A program made the translations under genes and the position numbers. From NCBI GenBank assembly GCA_964608095.1, contig CAZSMK010000121.1, forward strand, positions 1 to 56,343: 56,343 bases of DNA, read 5' to 3'. A model generated the notes under the pieces. It was not told the origin of the DNA and did not search any database. It worked only from the letters and a program-made list of their open reading frames with translations. Shown one piece after another: positions 34,192 through 43,502 of the stretch (within the stretch, counting starts at the first letter, position 1; each line of letters opens with the position of its first letter). This stretch comes from CAZSMK01 sp964608095. GTDB lineage: Bacteria; Sumerlaeota; Sumerlaeia; MWCT01; JAGHBZ01.

Positions 34192-35372
34192 GCCTCCCTT
34201 ACTCCCGGTGTAACCTCAACCTCTCTCTTTCCTTCGGGCTCCGTCTCACGGTCGTAATATGAGCGATAGGACTGTTTGTAGGTGGAAGAATTCTCGTTGC
34301 TTTCGAGCCTTCTACCCGTTTCATCCTCTCTCCTCTCATCATCTTCCATTTCTCTTTCATTGTAGCTGTCGAATCTCTCTCGGCTTCGAGAATCATCGTA
34401 CCGCCAATATGAGGAGCTTCTTCTATTCATGTTTGCATGAATATAGGCACGTTCGTTTCGTGCGACGTGAAATCGCTCTGTCCAGTCGAAATAACCTGAC
34501 CTGTTCAGCCTGAGTAGATGCCATCCCTCGCGCAATTTAATCGTCCTCGGGCTTATGCCCATATATCTGCCGTCGATATATATCCGTGCGCCGGAGGGAG
34601 AGGACCGAATGATAGCTGAACCATAGCCCGGTTCATAGTAGTCGTCATCCCACTCAGGGTAATCATCCCAATAGGGCGGTTCCCAATAACGTTGCCTGAC
34701 ATAAATGGAGGTCATATCTTCGGCATAATTGTAAAAATAAGGGGGTACGGGTTCGGGTACCGGTTGGATTCGTTGTAACCCATGCTCATCTTTTCTCTGG
34801 ATATACGGCTGATCACCCATGCGTTCCGCTTGCTCCTTCTCTTTCAACTCCCGAAGAAGCGCCTTGGGTCCTTTGTCCACATCAGGGAATGGATTTTGGG
34901 GACTGAAGCGGTAATAACGATCGATAAAGGGCTGTTTATTCCGAACCGCAATCATGTGAAGATATTCTTTCCCGGTCGGTCCGGTGATTTTCAAATCATA
35001 GCGATAGTCTGGAATACTATAAGTGCGGCGTGCGCGGACTTGATTGTTGCGGTCATACCAGTTGGGAAAAAGTAAACGAGTTTCACCGGTAGGATCGATG
35101 TCATAAATATACACATAGGCATCACGATTTGCTCGAAAATAAATCCTGACACTGTCGCCGAGATAATAAGTGCGACGGTCTGTCCAGATCTCGATTTGAA
35201 AATCATCGCCCGGTAATACTTCGATTCTATCCGGTCGAGGTTCTATCGCCCGGATTTCAGGGAAAGAGTCGCTCGTATCGACCGCTGCTACTGATAATGT
35301 AATAACCCATAGGAGAATGACAGGAATAACTTTTCTGATCCCACCTCGTGTAATATTTTCGATGCAGTTCAT
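34185..35372 (-). CDS. exported DUF4384 and PEGA-domain protein
   Basis: 395 residues. A signal sequence (IPVILLWVITLSVAAVD) ends near residue 31. Residues ~55-150 match DUF4384 (YYLGDSVRIYFRANRDAYVY, then TGETRLLFPN). A Pro/Tyr/Trp-rich middle follows, then a PEGA-type domain (about 252-315: SSPSGARIYIDGRYMGISPR, GWHLLRLNRSGYFDW) typical of surface or sensor proteins. The last ~75 residues are Arg/Glu/Asp-rich and low-complexity. It overlaps the Nudix gene by 7 bp. Its partner or binding target is unknown. Confidence 0.83.
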   Translation of the reverse strand: MNCIENITRGGIRKVIPVILLWVITLSVAAVDTSDSFPEIRAIEPRPDRIEVLPGDDFQIEIWTDRRTYYLGDSVRIYFRANRDAYVYIYDIDPTGETRLLFPNWYDRNNQVRARRTYSIPDYRYDLKITGPTGKEYLHMIAVRNKQPFIDRYYRFSPQNPFPDVDKGPKALLRELKEKEQAERMGDQPYIQRKDEHGLQRIQPVPEPVPPYFYNYAEDMTSIYVRQRYWEPPYWDDYPEWDDDYYEPGYGSAIIRSSPSGARIYIDGRYMGISPRTIKLREGWHLLRLNRSGYFDWTERFHVARNERAYIHANMNRRSSSYWRYDDSRSRERFDSYNEREMEDDERREDETGRRLESNENSSTYKQSYRSYYDRETEPEGKREVEVTPGVREAW

Positions 35373-35414
35373 GATCTCGCCTCCTGATTCAAGTATGCTG
35401 ATTTATTCTTACAT

Positions 35415-37493
35415 TCAATTAGACCTTTTACTTTGTCGCATAGTTTGTACCGCACCTTTTTTGATGGGCATAGAACCTTGAGTTTGTTGCGCCCTGAGCC
35501 GTTGGTCAAGAGCAAACATTTTATCGCGGAGGAGCGCAGCCTTTTCAAATTCAAGATTACGGGCTGCCTCGCGCATCTCCTGTTTTAACTCCGCAACCTT
35601 TCGCGGAATTTCCTCCACCGGATAATAGCCTTCCTCTTCTTCGCTGACGAGTGGAACGGTCACATAATCAGCTTCATAGACCGTCTCGAGAATTGTCTTG
35701 ATGGACTTCTGGATAGAACGAGGGGTAATACCATGACGCGTATTATACTCCTTCTGTATTTTACGTCGTCGGCGTGTTTCTTCAACGGTATACTGAATCG
35801 AATCCGTGATGCGGTCTGCATACATTATGACTGTTCCGTTGATGTTCCGTGCGGCGCGACCACACGTTTGAATAAGTGAGGTGGATGAACGAAGGAATCC
35901 TTCTTTATCCGCATCGAGAATAGCGACCAGTGAGACTTCCGGCAGGTCAAGACCCTCACGCAAAAGATTTATTCCGGCAAGGACATCAAAGACACCCAGT
36001 CTCAAATCGCGCAGTAACTCCGTACGCTCTATGGTCTCGATGTCCGAGTGAAGATACTTGACTTTAATACCGAGCGACGCATAGTACTCGGTGAGTTCTT
36101 CAGCCATTCGCTTGGTGAGTGTGGTAACGAGAACGCGCTCTTTCCGATTGACGCGCCGATGAATCTCGCTCAACAAGTCCTCGACCTGATTCGTGGCGGG
36201 GCGAACCTCGATAACAGGATCTATCAGTCCCGTAGGACGCACCACTTGTTCGACTACACGACCACGAGTCCGCTTCATCTCATACTCTGCCGGAGTCGCC
36301 GACACGTATATAACCTGATTGACACGCTGTTCAAACTCGGTAAAACATAAAGGTCTATTATCGAGTGCAGAAGGAAGCCGAAACCCGTGATCCACGAGAG
36401 TGGTTTTTCGCGACCGATCTCCCTCGTACATCCCACGAATTTGCGGTACTGAAATGTGGCTCTCATCGATAAAGATCAAATAATCATCAGGAAAATAATC
36501 AAGAAGCGTAAATGGCGGTTCACCCGCCTTTCTACCGGTCAAGTGCCTTGAATAATTCTCGATTCCCACACAAAAACCCATCTCCTCGAGCATCTCCAGG
36601 TCGTAAAGTGTTCGTTGTTCAAGGCGTTGCGCCTCGAGGAGTTTGTTCTGTTCACGAAGCGTGCTTAATCGGTCCCTGAGTTCAGCCCGAATGGACGTAA
36701 TCGCTTGCTCGAGGCGCGGAGCGGAAGTCACGTAATGACTCGAGGGATAAATAGCGGCGCGCTTGATTCGGCGGACATGCGTTCCGGTAAGGGCATCGAT
36801 TTCGACCATTCGTTCTATGGCATCGCCGAAAAATTCCACTCGTATGGCTTTGCGGTCTTCATACGCGGGAAATATGTCCACCACATCGCCTCGCACACGG
36901 AACTCACCTCTATAAAAATCACTATCGTTTCTTTGATAGAGCAGGTCAACAAGATGCCGGAGCATCTCATCACGGGTAGTTTCCATACCTTCTTCAAGAT
37001 ACATAACCATGTCATGGAAATCGGATGGCGAGCCGATACCGTAGATACACGAAACACTGGCAACAATAATAACATCACGCCGCTCAAGCAAGGCACGTGT
37101 GGCAGCCAGGCGCATTTTGTCGATTTCGTCATTAATCTGGGCGTCTTTTTCAATGTAGACATCGGTCTCCGGCAAATACGCTTCCGGTTGATAATAATCG
37201 TAATAACTTACAAAATATTCGACCGCATTGCGAGGGAATAAGGTGCGAAATTCATGGTAAAGCTGGGCGGCAAGTGTCTTATTCGGGGCAATAACCAAGG
37301 TCGGTCGATTAACACGCGAAATCACATTTGCCATGGTAAACGTTTTACCTGAGCCCGTAACTCCAAGCAGAATTTGTTCTTTTTTCCCTTCGAGTAGACC
37401 ACGGCTTAAATCTTCAACGGCTTCAGGTTGATTCCCACATAACTCGTAATCAGACTCCAGGTGAAATCTATCGCTATCTCTTTTTCGCATCAT
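35415..37493 (-). CDS. uvrB: excinuclease ABC subunit B
   Basis: Damage-verifying helicase-like subunit of nucleotide excision repair. About 692 residues with Walker A GVTGSGKTFTMANVI, the beta-hairpin SYYDYYQPEAYLPETDVYIE, helicase motifs (FIDESHISVPQIRGMYEGD, GRAARN) and a C-terminal UVR motif (LEFEKAALLRDKM) that contacts UvrA/UvrC. I chose ATG 37493; a second ATG is at 37490 and a TTG at 37529 would add 12 residues. The ribosome-binding site is weak. It stands alone, between the DUF503 gene and the DUF4384 gene. Confidence 0.97.
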   Translation of the reverse strand: MMRKRDSDRFHLESDYELCGNQPEAVEDLSRGLLEGKKEQILLGVTGSGKTFTMANVISRVNRPTLVIAPNKTLAAQLYHEFRTLFPRNAVEYFVSYYDYYQPEAYLPETDVYIEKDAQINDEIDKMRLAATRALLERRDVIIVASVSCIYGIGSPSDFHDMVMYLEEGMETTRDEMLRHLVDLLYQRNDSDFYRGEFRVRGDVVDIFPAYEDRKAIRVEFFGDAIERMVEIDALTGTHVRRIKRAAIYPSSHYVTSAPRLEQAITSIRAELRDRLSTLREQNKLLEAQRLEQRTLYDLEMLEEMGFCVGIENYSRHLTGRKAGEPPFTLLDYFPDDYLIFIDESHISVPQIRGMYEGDRSRKTTLVDHGFRLPSALDNRPLCFTEFEQRVNQVIYVSATPAEYEMKRTRGRVVEQVVRPTGLIDPVIEVRPATNQVEDLLSEIHRRVNRKERVLVTTLTKRMAEELTEYYASLGIKVKYLHSDIETIERTELLRDLRLGVFDVLAGINLLREGLDLPEVSLVAILDADKEGFLRSSTSLIQTCGRAARNINGTVIMYADRITDSIQYTVEETRRRRKIQKEYNTRHGITPRSIQKSIKTILETVYEADYVTVPLVSEEEEGYYPVEEIPRKVAELKQEMREAARNLEFEKAALLRDKMFALDQRLRAQQTQGSMPIKKGAVQTMRQSKRSN

Positions 37494-37587
37494 ACGTAAC
37501 ACTATCCCACAATTAGTCTTTGATGGCAATGGTAATATAGGTGGGAAAAAATGCCATGGTGAGCGGACTTATCTCCCGCGATATCAT

Positions 37588-37878
37588 TTACATTATCTCA
37601 ATAAGATAATCGGTAACTTGAAGGTCAGGTGCGGTTTCAAGAAATGTTACTATTTGTTGGAGTAACTGTTCTCCATTCTGATGTGGGGCGTAAATCGTTA
37701 CTATTCCAATACTACACGCGAACGGCTGATCATGGTTGGCGATTTCTGCAACCGCGACATTATAGCTATTCCGAATCTGGTTGAAATATCTCTTGAGAAT
37801 ACTTCGCTTGGATTTAAGCGAATCACAGGATGGAATCCTCAGTTTTACACGTAGCAAACCGATCTTCATATCGTACAT
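37588..37878 (-). CDS. DUF503 (YlxP-like) protein
   Basis: 96 residues, an alpha/beta ferredoxin-like small protein. The family signature is at the N-terminus: MKIGLLRVKLRIPSCDSLKS, then KRSILKRYFNQIRNSYNVAV. In Firmicutes the gene sits next to rbfA in the nusA-infB region; here it stands between uvrB and a receiver-domain gene. The start may be ATG 37878 or 37869; no clear ribosome-binding site is visible for either. Function unknown. Confidence 0.85.
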   Translation of the reverse strand: MYDMKIGLLRVKLRIPSCDSLKSKRSILKRYFNQIRNSYNVAVAEIANHDQPFACSIGIVTIYAPHQNGEQLLQQIVTFLETAPDLQVTDYLIEIM

Positions 37879-37992
37879 TTAGCTATTGGATTTAATCTCT
37901 TGTACTCTGGAGATTTGTTCCACCATTGTTCGATTTACACGGTGAACACCGGTCATTCACTGTTTCTTCTCGAAACTAAACAACCATGCACA

Positions 37993-38397
37993 TCATTCCT
38001 GATGGGAGGATGCGTGTTTATAATCGCCCAAAATGGACTCTATCCGTTTAATAAGGGTTAAAGGTTCAAAAGGTTTAGAGATAAAATCTTGAACCCCGAG
38101 GCTTTCTTTCCATTCTTCATCCGAGCGTGTACTTTCAGAGGTTAAAGAAGTAATCACAATAATGGGAATATCGCTATAGTCCGCATTCATTTTTAATTCG
38201 CTAACCAGCTCATACCCGTTCAGTTTAGGCAGTTTAATGGAAACGATGATAAGATCGGGTTTCTCTTGTTTGATCATGGCAAGCCCTTCTACTCCATCGT
38301 TTGCGGTCTTCACTTTATAGCCACGCGATTCAAGCGCGATGCGCATGAGCTCGCATATGGACTCTTCATCATCAAACACATATACTAATCTCGACAT
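37993..38397 (-). CDS. stand-alone receiver (CheY-like) domain lacking the phospho-acceptor Asp
   Basis: 134 residues, one receiver domain and no output domain. The acidic pair Asp9-Asp10 (VYVFDDEES), Thr83 (IVITS) and Lys108 (FISKPFEP) are kept, but the expected acceptor in DLIIVSIKLPKLNGYE is Ser53 instead of Asp. The codon is clearly TCC. It therefore cannot be phosphorylated in the usual way and may be a constitutive or ligand-driven receiver. I chose the second ATG (38397), nine bases after GGGAG; ATG 38406 abuts that purine run. No histidine kinase is adjacent. Confidence 0.87.
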   Translation of the reverse strand: MSRLVYVFDDEESICELMRIALESRGYKVKTANDGVEGLAMIKQEKPDLIIVSIKLPKLNGYELVSELKMNADYSDIPIIVITSLTSESTRSDEEWKESLGVQDFISKPFEPLTLIKRIESILGDYKHASSHQE

Positions 38398-38503
38398 CAG
38401 CAACATCTCCCTAATAATAAACTCTCTCGACCCCTTATATAGAACCCATGCTACAGGAAGTATAGTGCCCTGCCTCGTATTCTGTCAACTTGTGAAAAAA
38501 CGG

Positions 38504-39715
38504 TTAGTTTCCTTTGTCGGCAGGACCTCTCCAGATGCGCCAGGTATCGTCGAACTCCCATCCTTTGGCATCACCGATCTCGAGAGGATTTTGATCCCAT
38601 CCACTCTTGATCTGTCCCGTGGTTGAGTCCCAATCCTTTATACCGCTTAATGCGTCGGGTGCGGTGACGTTGTTAGCGCCGACCGCGGTTGCGTATTGCA
38701 AAGTCTCTTCAATGCTCAATCCTCTAAAAAAAGCAGCCAGAAATCCTGCGATGGATGAATCTCCCGAACCCGTTGCTCCCGCCACATGTTCTACATGAAA
38801 ACTCGGTGACCATAACTCGCGCTCCGCCCAATTATCGATATCTCCGGGTTTTGCCACAAGAATTTTTTCCATTCGTTCACGGTCTGCGGTTCTTACGTAA
38901 AAGCCGCGATAGCCGGATTTGAGCGTGACAAGTGCAGGACCGAGTTGTAGGAGTTCTTCCGCCATGGTAGAGAGTTCTTCCGGATTGAAAAACTCCAGCA
39001 TATCGCGTTTCCCCGCTTTCTTCTTCTTTTCAAAGAATTTTTCTCTATCAAGCATATAGCAGGTTTCCTCGAGGCTCGGTAAGTAAAAATCCACCCACGG
39101 GAGAACATTTTTAAGAATAATCCGCCAATTGACTTTCCCCGCAATCGAAGTAGGATCAGGAAGCGCCATATCAAGTGAAGTCGTGGTGCCCAATTTTTTG
39201 GCTCTCCAAAAAATATCCATCATTTCGCGTCCATCGTCGCTGTACATTTTTTCCATAAGTGGCGGATATCCAAGGTGTAGCCATTTTGCATCCTCGATAA
39301 GTGAAAAATCAACATCGCTGCAGCCAAAGGTATCGTTTGCACCTGGATTATGAAGAAACATTCGATCAATATTCGGCGGAGCAATTGCAATGGTATACGA
39401 CGAGGTCTCCCCTTTGACCACCACCATTCCTTTATCAAGACCTTCTTCGCGGAGTCGCGTAATAATACCTTCGCCGATAAAATCCTCACCCACCTTGCCC
39501 ATAAGTTGAACATTAATGCCCAATTTTTTGAGGGCGAGACCTGTATTGGAAACGGGTCCCCCTGTAGATGTTATGAGTTCGGACACCTTGACCAGTTTCC
39601 CCGGAACCAGAAGTTCGCCATAATCAGCCTCGACCAGTGGAAACGTTGGTATTAAATCGAAACAGATATGACCGGCAACAACGATATCAATCGACCGCTC
39701 GCCTTCTTTTTTCAT
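38504..39715 (-). CDS. PfkB-family carbohydrate kinase
   Basis: 403 residues of the ribokinase fold. The N-terminus has IVVAGHICFDLIPTFPL and TSTGGPVSNTGLALKKLG; the C-terminal signature is GATGSGDSSIAGFLAAFFRG, containing the catalytic Asp but with GSGD in place of the usual GAGD. PfkB enzymes phosphorylate ribose, fructose, adenosine or similar sugars; the substrate is not determinable here. AAGGAGG is five bases upstream of ATG 39715. It is divergent from murJ and has its own strong promoter. Confidence 0.87.
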   Translation of the reverse strand: MKKEGERSIDIVVAGHICFDLIPTFPLVEADYGELLVPGKLVKVSELITSTGGPVSNTGLALKKLGINVQLMGKVGEDFIGEGIITRLREEGLDKGMVVVKGETSSYTIAIAPPNIDRMFLHNPGANDTFGCSDVDFSLIEDAKWLHLGYPPLMEKMYSDDGREMMDIFWRAKKLGTTTSLDMALPDPTSIAGKVNWRIILKNVLPWVDFYLPSLEETCYMLDREKFFEKKKKAGKRDMLEFFNPEELSTMAEELLQLGPALVTLKSGYRGFYVRTADRERMEKILVAKPGDIDNWAERELWSPSFHVEHVAGATGSGDSSIAGFLAAFFRGLSIEETLQYATAVGANNVTAPDALSGIKDWDSTTGQIKSGWDQNPLEIGDAKGWEFDDTWRIWRGPADKGN

Positions 39716-39797
39716 TATATCCTCCTTGATGGTAGTGAATTGCATTCAGGCTGCTGTAGTGAAATTGTCCCACCGAATTGATAAAAGAGAAAACCAC

Positions 39798-39825
39798 TGT
39801 ATAGAGAAATCCGGGTGCTTGTCAA
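39798..39825 (-). promoter_or_regulatory. sigma70 promoter for the PfkB-kinase gene
   Basis: On the minus strand TTGACA (complement of 39820-39825) and TATACA (complement of 39798-39803) are 16 bp apart. The start site would be about 75 nt before the kinase ATG. On the plus strand, TTGACA at 39886-39891 may serve murJ, but its -10 is poor. Confidence 0.65.
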
Positions 39826-39933
39826 GTTTGATAAAGAAGCCAATCTCGCCTTTATCCGGATGATCATTTTTTTGTGGTAATGAGATTGACAGAGTGTAAA
39901 GGTAATGCATTTTAAGAAAACGCAAGGGAAGCA

Positions 39934-41541
39934 ATGTCAGAGCGGCGCACCATAATAAAGTCGGCTGGCCTCATAGGAATAATAACCGTTATCAGCCGGG
40001 TACTGGGACTCGTTCGGGACGCGGTGATTGCAAGTGGGCTTGGCGCAGGATACGTGAACGACTGTTTTCAGATTGCCTTCGAGATTCCGCATCTCACCCG
40101 ACGCGTTCTTGGCGAAGGGGCACTCTCTGCGTTTATTGTGCCGGTTTATACGAAACGGCAGCATCTGTCCGGACAGGATTCCGCCTGGTTATTTGTCAAT
40201 AATATTCTCAATGTATGCGTGCTCTTTACAGCTCTCCTGACACTACTGGGATTGATCTTATCTAAATATCTTTTTACTATCTTCGGGGGATTGAAATATC
40301 TCGTAAAGGATGAACAGGAATTTCTCCAGCTTGGTACGCACTTAACGCAGATCATGTTGCCCTATGTGATTTTTCTTGCGGTTTCGAGCCTTATGATGGG
40401 CATTCTTCACAGCCATCGCCATTTCACCACGCCTGCACTCGGTTCGGTTGTGTTAAATATAACCATTATTGCAGCGGGTATTCTATTTTATGCCAGAGCC
40501 CCGGAACAATTTGTCTATATATTGGCGGGCGCGGTTATGCTCGGCGTCCTCATTCGTGTCCTTATCATGGTCCCTTCGTTAAAGTCGCGAGGATTTCACT
40601 ATCGCGCCTATATGGATTTCAAGGACCCGCAGCTGCGGGATTTGGTAAAAATGATGCTTCCCGCTATTTTCGGGCTTGCCATTGTTCAGATTAATATTTC
40701 CGTCGATCTGAACTTTGCCAACTGGATCGGCCCCGGCACTCCTACGTACATCCGCTATACGAACCGTCTGATCCACTTACCCCTCGCAATCTTCGCGGCA
40801 TCACTATCCACCGCCATTCTTCCCCTATTAAGTAAACATGTTATTCGAGAGGAAAAAAACCAGCTTCGTTCAATCATTACGTATTCCATAAAAATCATCC
40901 TCGTCATTTTTATTCCCGCCACCGTAGGGTTGATAGTCCTTGGTAGACCCATCATTGAAATCCTTTTTGAACGAGGACGGTGGACATCATACGCAACATC
41001 AGAAACCTACTTCGCACTCATCTTTTATGCACTGGGACTTGTACCTATTGCGGCACATCGAATGTTGACGCCGGTTTATTACGCTCGCCAAGATTTAATT
41101 ACTCCTGTGAAATCTGCGTCCATCGCCCTTTTAACCAATATCGCTCTCAATTTTGCCTTTTTTCACCTTACCAATCTGCGCCAGGGCGGGCTTGCTCTCG
41201 CTACTTCTCTTTCTTCGGCGCTGAATTGCGTACTTCTCTATCTCCTCCTTGCACGTCGCTACGGACGAATGATCGACTTCTCCGTAGTGGAAACTCTCAT
41301 CAAAACCCTTATATGCTCTCTTCTCATGGGTGCGATTTCGTTCCTTGCATTTATATCTATTCATTCTCTTTTTCATACTCCCTCTCTCACCATAAAAGCC
41401 TTTATTACCCTTGGATGCGTGGGCGTCAGTATCGGAATCTTTCTCCTTTTTGCGCGCCTTGCCAAAATCCAAATCCTCGATGAAGTTCTTCAGGTCATAA
41501 TCAAAAGGCAAAAACCGGAAGATAGAGCAAAACCTTCCTGA
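39934..41541 (+). CDS. murJ: lipid II flippase MurJ (MviN)
   Basis: Flips the peptidoglycan precursor lipid II across the inner membrane. 535 residues with about 14 hydrophobic segments. The family start is AGLIGIITVISRVLGLVRDA, followed by NDCFQIAFEIPHLTRRVLGE and GALSAFIVPVY. Later landmarks are ILFERGRW and the LVPIAAHRMLTPVYYARQDL segment. AAGGGA precedes ATG 39934. It heads a plus-strand run with an amino-sugar kinase downstream, which suits a cell-wall role. Confidence 0.95.
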   Translation: MSERRTIIKSAGLIGIITVISRVLGLVRDAVIASGLGAGYVNDCFQIAFEIPHLTRRVLGEGALSAFIVPVYTKRQHLSGQDSAWLFVNNILNVCVLFTALLTLLGLILSKYLFTIFGGLKYLVKDEQEFLQLGTHLTQIMLPYVIFLAVSSLMMGILHSHRHFTTPALGSVVLNITIIAAGILFYARAPEQFVYILAGAVMLGVLIRVLIMVPSLKSRGFHYRAYMDFKDPQLRDLVKMMLPAIFGLAIVQINISVDLNFANWIGPGTPTYIRYTNRLIHLPLAIFAASLSTAILPLLSKHVIREEKNQLRSIITYSIKIILVIFIPATVGLIVLGRPIIEILFERGRWTSYATSETYFALIFYALGLVPIAAHRMLTPVYYARQDLITPVKSASIALLTNIALNFAFFHLTNLRQGGLALATSLSSALNCVLLYLLLARRYGRMIDFSVVETLIKTLICSLLMGAISFLAFISIHSLFHTPSLTIKAFITLGCVGVSIGIFLLFARLAKIQILDEVLQVIIKRQKPEDRAKPS

Positions 41542-41626
41542 TCATGAAGACAACGAGTTTTCCCTTTACATAAGGCGATAAAATCCATAGAAATAATATT
41601 TTACATGATGGCGAAAGGACACGATC

Positions 41627-42577
41627 ATGTCTCCTGAGCAAAAAGTCCTGATAGGTATCGATGGGGGTGCAACGAAGACGAGGGGCATCTTGACGACCGA
41701 AGAAGGGGAAGTGCTGGCAACCGCAAACGGGGGTTCCACAAATCAGTTTTCCAATACCATGGATGTGGTAAAATGGAATCTTCAAAATATCATCGAACAT
41801 CTGCTCACAAAATCGAAGCATAAAGTCTCGAATGTCCGTGGAATCTGTCTTGGACTTGCCGGTGTGGACAAACCTGCTGATGCAAAGCGCATTTACCAAA
41901 TTGTTGCAGAGATTATGCCCCGCACGGATATCGAAGTAGCCAATGATTCTCTGATTGCACTCTACGGCGGTTGCCTCAAGCCTTATGGTATAATTATTAT
42001 ATCGGGCACAGGGTCAATTGCTTTCGGGAAAAATCAGACAGGAGAACATTTTCGCTCAGGTGGATGGGGGCATATACTCGGGGATGAGGGAAGTGGTTAC
42101 GCCATTGGACTTGCATGTATGCGCGCCGTGTGTCGCGCGTCAGATCGACGAGGACAACAAACCGCGTTAACGGATCATTTGCTCCATCATCTCAATCTTA
42201 AGAAACCCATCGAACTGCTTGATTGGGTCAAGAAGAATGATGGCAATAAGGCTGCTATAAGTAGTCTTGCGCCTCTCGTACACAAGGCGAGCGAACAGGG
42301 CGACGTCGTCGCCGAGAGTATCGTAGATGAACAGGCAGAGGAACTCCTCATCGCCATTCGTGCGGTTAGAAACGCCCTCTTCAGTCTCAATGACGGGGTG
42401 ATAGAGGTGGTAGCGGGTGGAGGCAACTTATTGAAAAACAAAACCTTCTTCAAGATTCTCAAACAAAAAACCGAGAAACATCTCTCAGAATTGAAGCTTA
42501 TTTATCCAAAAGAAGATCCCGTATATGGAGCAATATTTTTCTTACAGTTAAAGTATGGCTTAGTAAAATCCGATTAA
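41627..42577 (+). CDS. BadF/BadG/BcrA/BcrD-family kinase, N-acetylglucosamine kinase-like
   Basis: 316 residues with the ASKHA (actin/hexokinase) fold. The phosphate-1 motif is IGIDGGATKTRGIL; GSTNQFSNTMDVVKWNLQNI is the usual sugar-kinase continuation; phosphate-2 is IISGTGSIAFG and RSGGWGHILGDEGSGYAIG the substrate and adenosine region. Members include mammalian NAGK and bacterial MurNAc/GlcNAc kinases used in cell-wall recycling. The neighbour murJ and the downstream amidase gene suit that, but the sugar is not proven. Confidence 0.88.
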   Translation: MSPEQKVLIGIDGGATKTRGILTTEEGEVLATANGGSTNQFSNTMDVVKWNLQNIIEHLLTKSKHKVSNVRGICLGLAGVDKPADAKRIYQIVAEIMPRTDIEVANDSLIALYGGCLKPYGIIIISGTGSIAFGKNQTGEHFRSGGWGHILGDEGSGYAIGLACMRAVCRASDRRGQQTALTDHLLHHLNLKKPIELLDWVKKNDGNKAAISSLAPLVHKASEQGDVVAESIVDEQAEELLIAIRAVRNALFSLNDGVIEVVAGGGNLLKNKTFFKILKQKTEKHLSELKLIYPKEDPVYGAIFFLQLKYGLVKSD

Positions 42578-42640
42578 TAAATGAGAAGGCTTATAATAAT
42601 CTGTCGTGGATCTCATTAGGTTATACATCAGGAGAACATC

Positions 42641-42865
42641 ATGATCGATGAAAAGAAAGTACAGGAAGAGTTGGATAAAATCAGACCATACCTTCAGATG
42701 GAAGGCGGCGACGTTGAATTTGTCGAGATACAGGATGAAACCATCAAGGTTCGCCTGAAAGGTATGTGTGCCGGATGTCCCATGTCGTCAATGACATTAA
42801 AATATGGTATTGAGCGACGTCTTAAAGAAGCTATTCCTGAAATCAAGGCTGTCGAAACAGTATAG
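42641..42865 (+). CDS. NifU C-terminal-domain (Nfu-type) Fe-S scaffold protein
   Basis: 74 residues, only the Nfu domain. It starts VQEELDKIRPYLQMEGGDVE and has the Cys-x-x-Cys motif MCAGCPMSSMTLKYG, which binds a bridging 4Fe-4S cluster between two subunits and hands it to target enzymes. CAGGAGA precedes ATG 42641. No isc or suf genes are next to it. Confidence 0.93.
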   Translation: MIDEKKVQEELDKIRPYLQMEGGDVEFVEIQDETIKVRLKGMCAGCPMSSMTLKYGIERRLKEAIPEIKAVETV

Positions 42866-43015
42866 ATAATTCTGTAGCAGGGATAGGTGTCAACAAATCG
42901 TAAGGATATTCATACCTAAAAAAGTCCTCTATTTACACACCTTGTCAGCCCTCATTCTCCCCTTTTTTTATCAGGATTCACCTGTCAAAAATAAATTGAA
43001 AAAGTTCTATTCTAC

Positions 43016-43254
43016 TTGACAACATTTTTAAGTTGGATAATATTTGATGAATTATTTGTATTGACTTCTATGGATTTCGGATTGAATGTTTGTGTCTTAT
43101 GAAAAACTTTGGATGTATCGGTAAGTTCTTACTGCGAGAAGGTGAAAAGGCTTACAAAGAGTGTGAATTTTATCATCTTTTTATCACGCCGTTTATACCT
43201 TCCTTGATAGGTCACTGTAGAAAAAATAACCACAGAAAGGAGAGGTGTTAAAGG
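43016..43254 (+). promoter_or_regulatory. promoter and long leader of the cold-shock gene
   Basis: TTGACA (43016-43021) and TAATAT (43038-43043) are 16 bp apart. The start site near 43050 gives a leader of about 205 nt before ATG 43255, with AAGGAGAGG (43237-43245) as ribosome-binding site. Long structured leaders acting as RNA thermosensors are known for cspA-type genes; I did not fold this one. The segment 42866-43015, between the Nfu gene and this promoter, shows no gene. Confidence 0.6.
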
Positions 43255-43461
43255 ATGAAAAAAGGGCAGGTCAAGTTTTTTAGAGACAAACTCGGATGGG
43301 GCTTCATCGAACGAGAAGGCGAAAAGGATGTCTTCGTTCATTATAAAGACATTGAAGGAAATGGATACAAGTCCCTCAATAAAGGAGATGAAGTTCGGTT
43401 CGAGATTGTACAGGGTCCTCGTGGTGAAAAAGCAATAAACGTCCAGAAGGTAGAAAAATAA
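43255..43461 (+). CDS. cold-shock protein (CspA family)
   Basis: 68 residues, a single OB-fold cold-shock domain. Both RNA-binding motifs are there: KLGWGFIE (RNP1) and DVFVHYKDI (RNP2), starting with KKGQVKFFRDK. It binds single-stranded RNA/DNA and melts mRNA structure. A 205-nt leader and its own strong promoter suggest regulated expression. It is followed by 495 bp with no protein-coding gene. Confidence 0.95.
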   Translation: MKKGQVKFFRDKLGWGFIEREGEKDVFVHYKDIEGNGYKSLNKGDEVRFEIVQGPRGEKAINVQKVEK

Positions 43462-43502
43462 AACGTTCTGAGAGATACAAACTGAATTAAGGTGCGTTAA
43501 GC

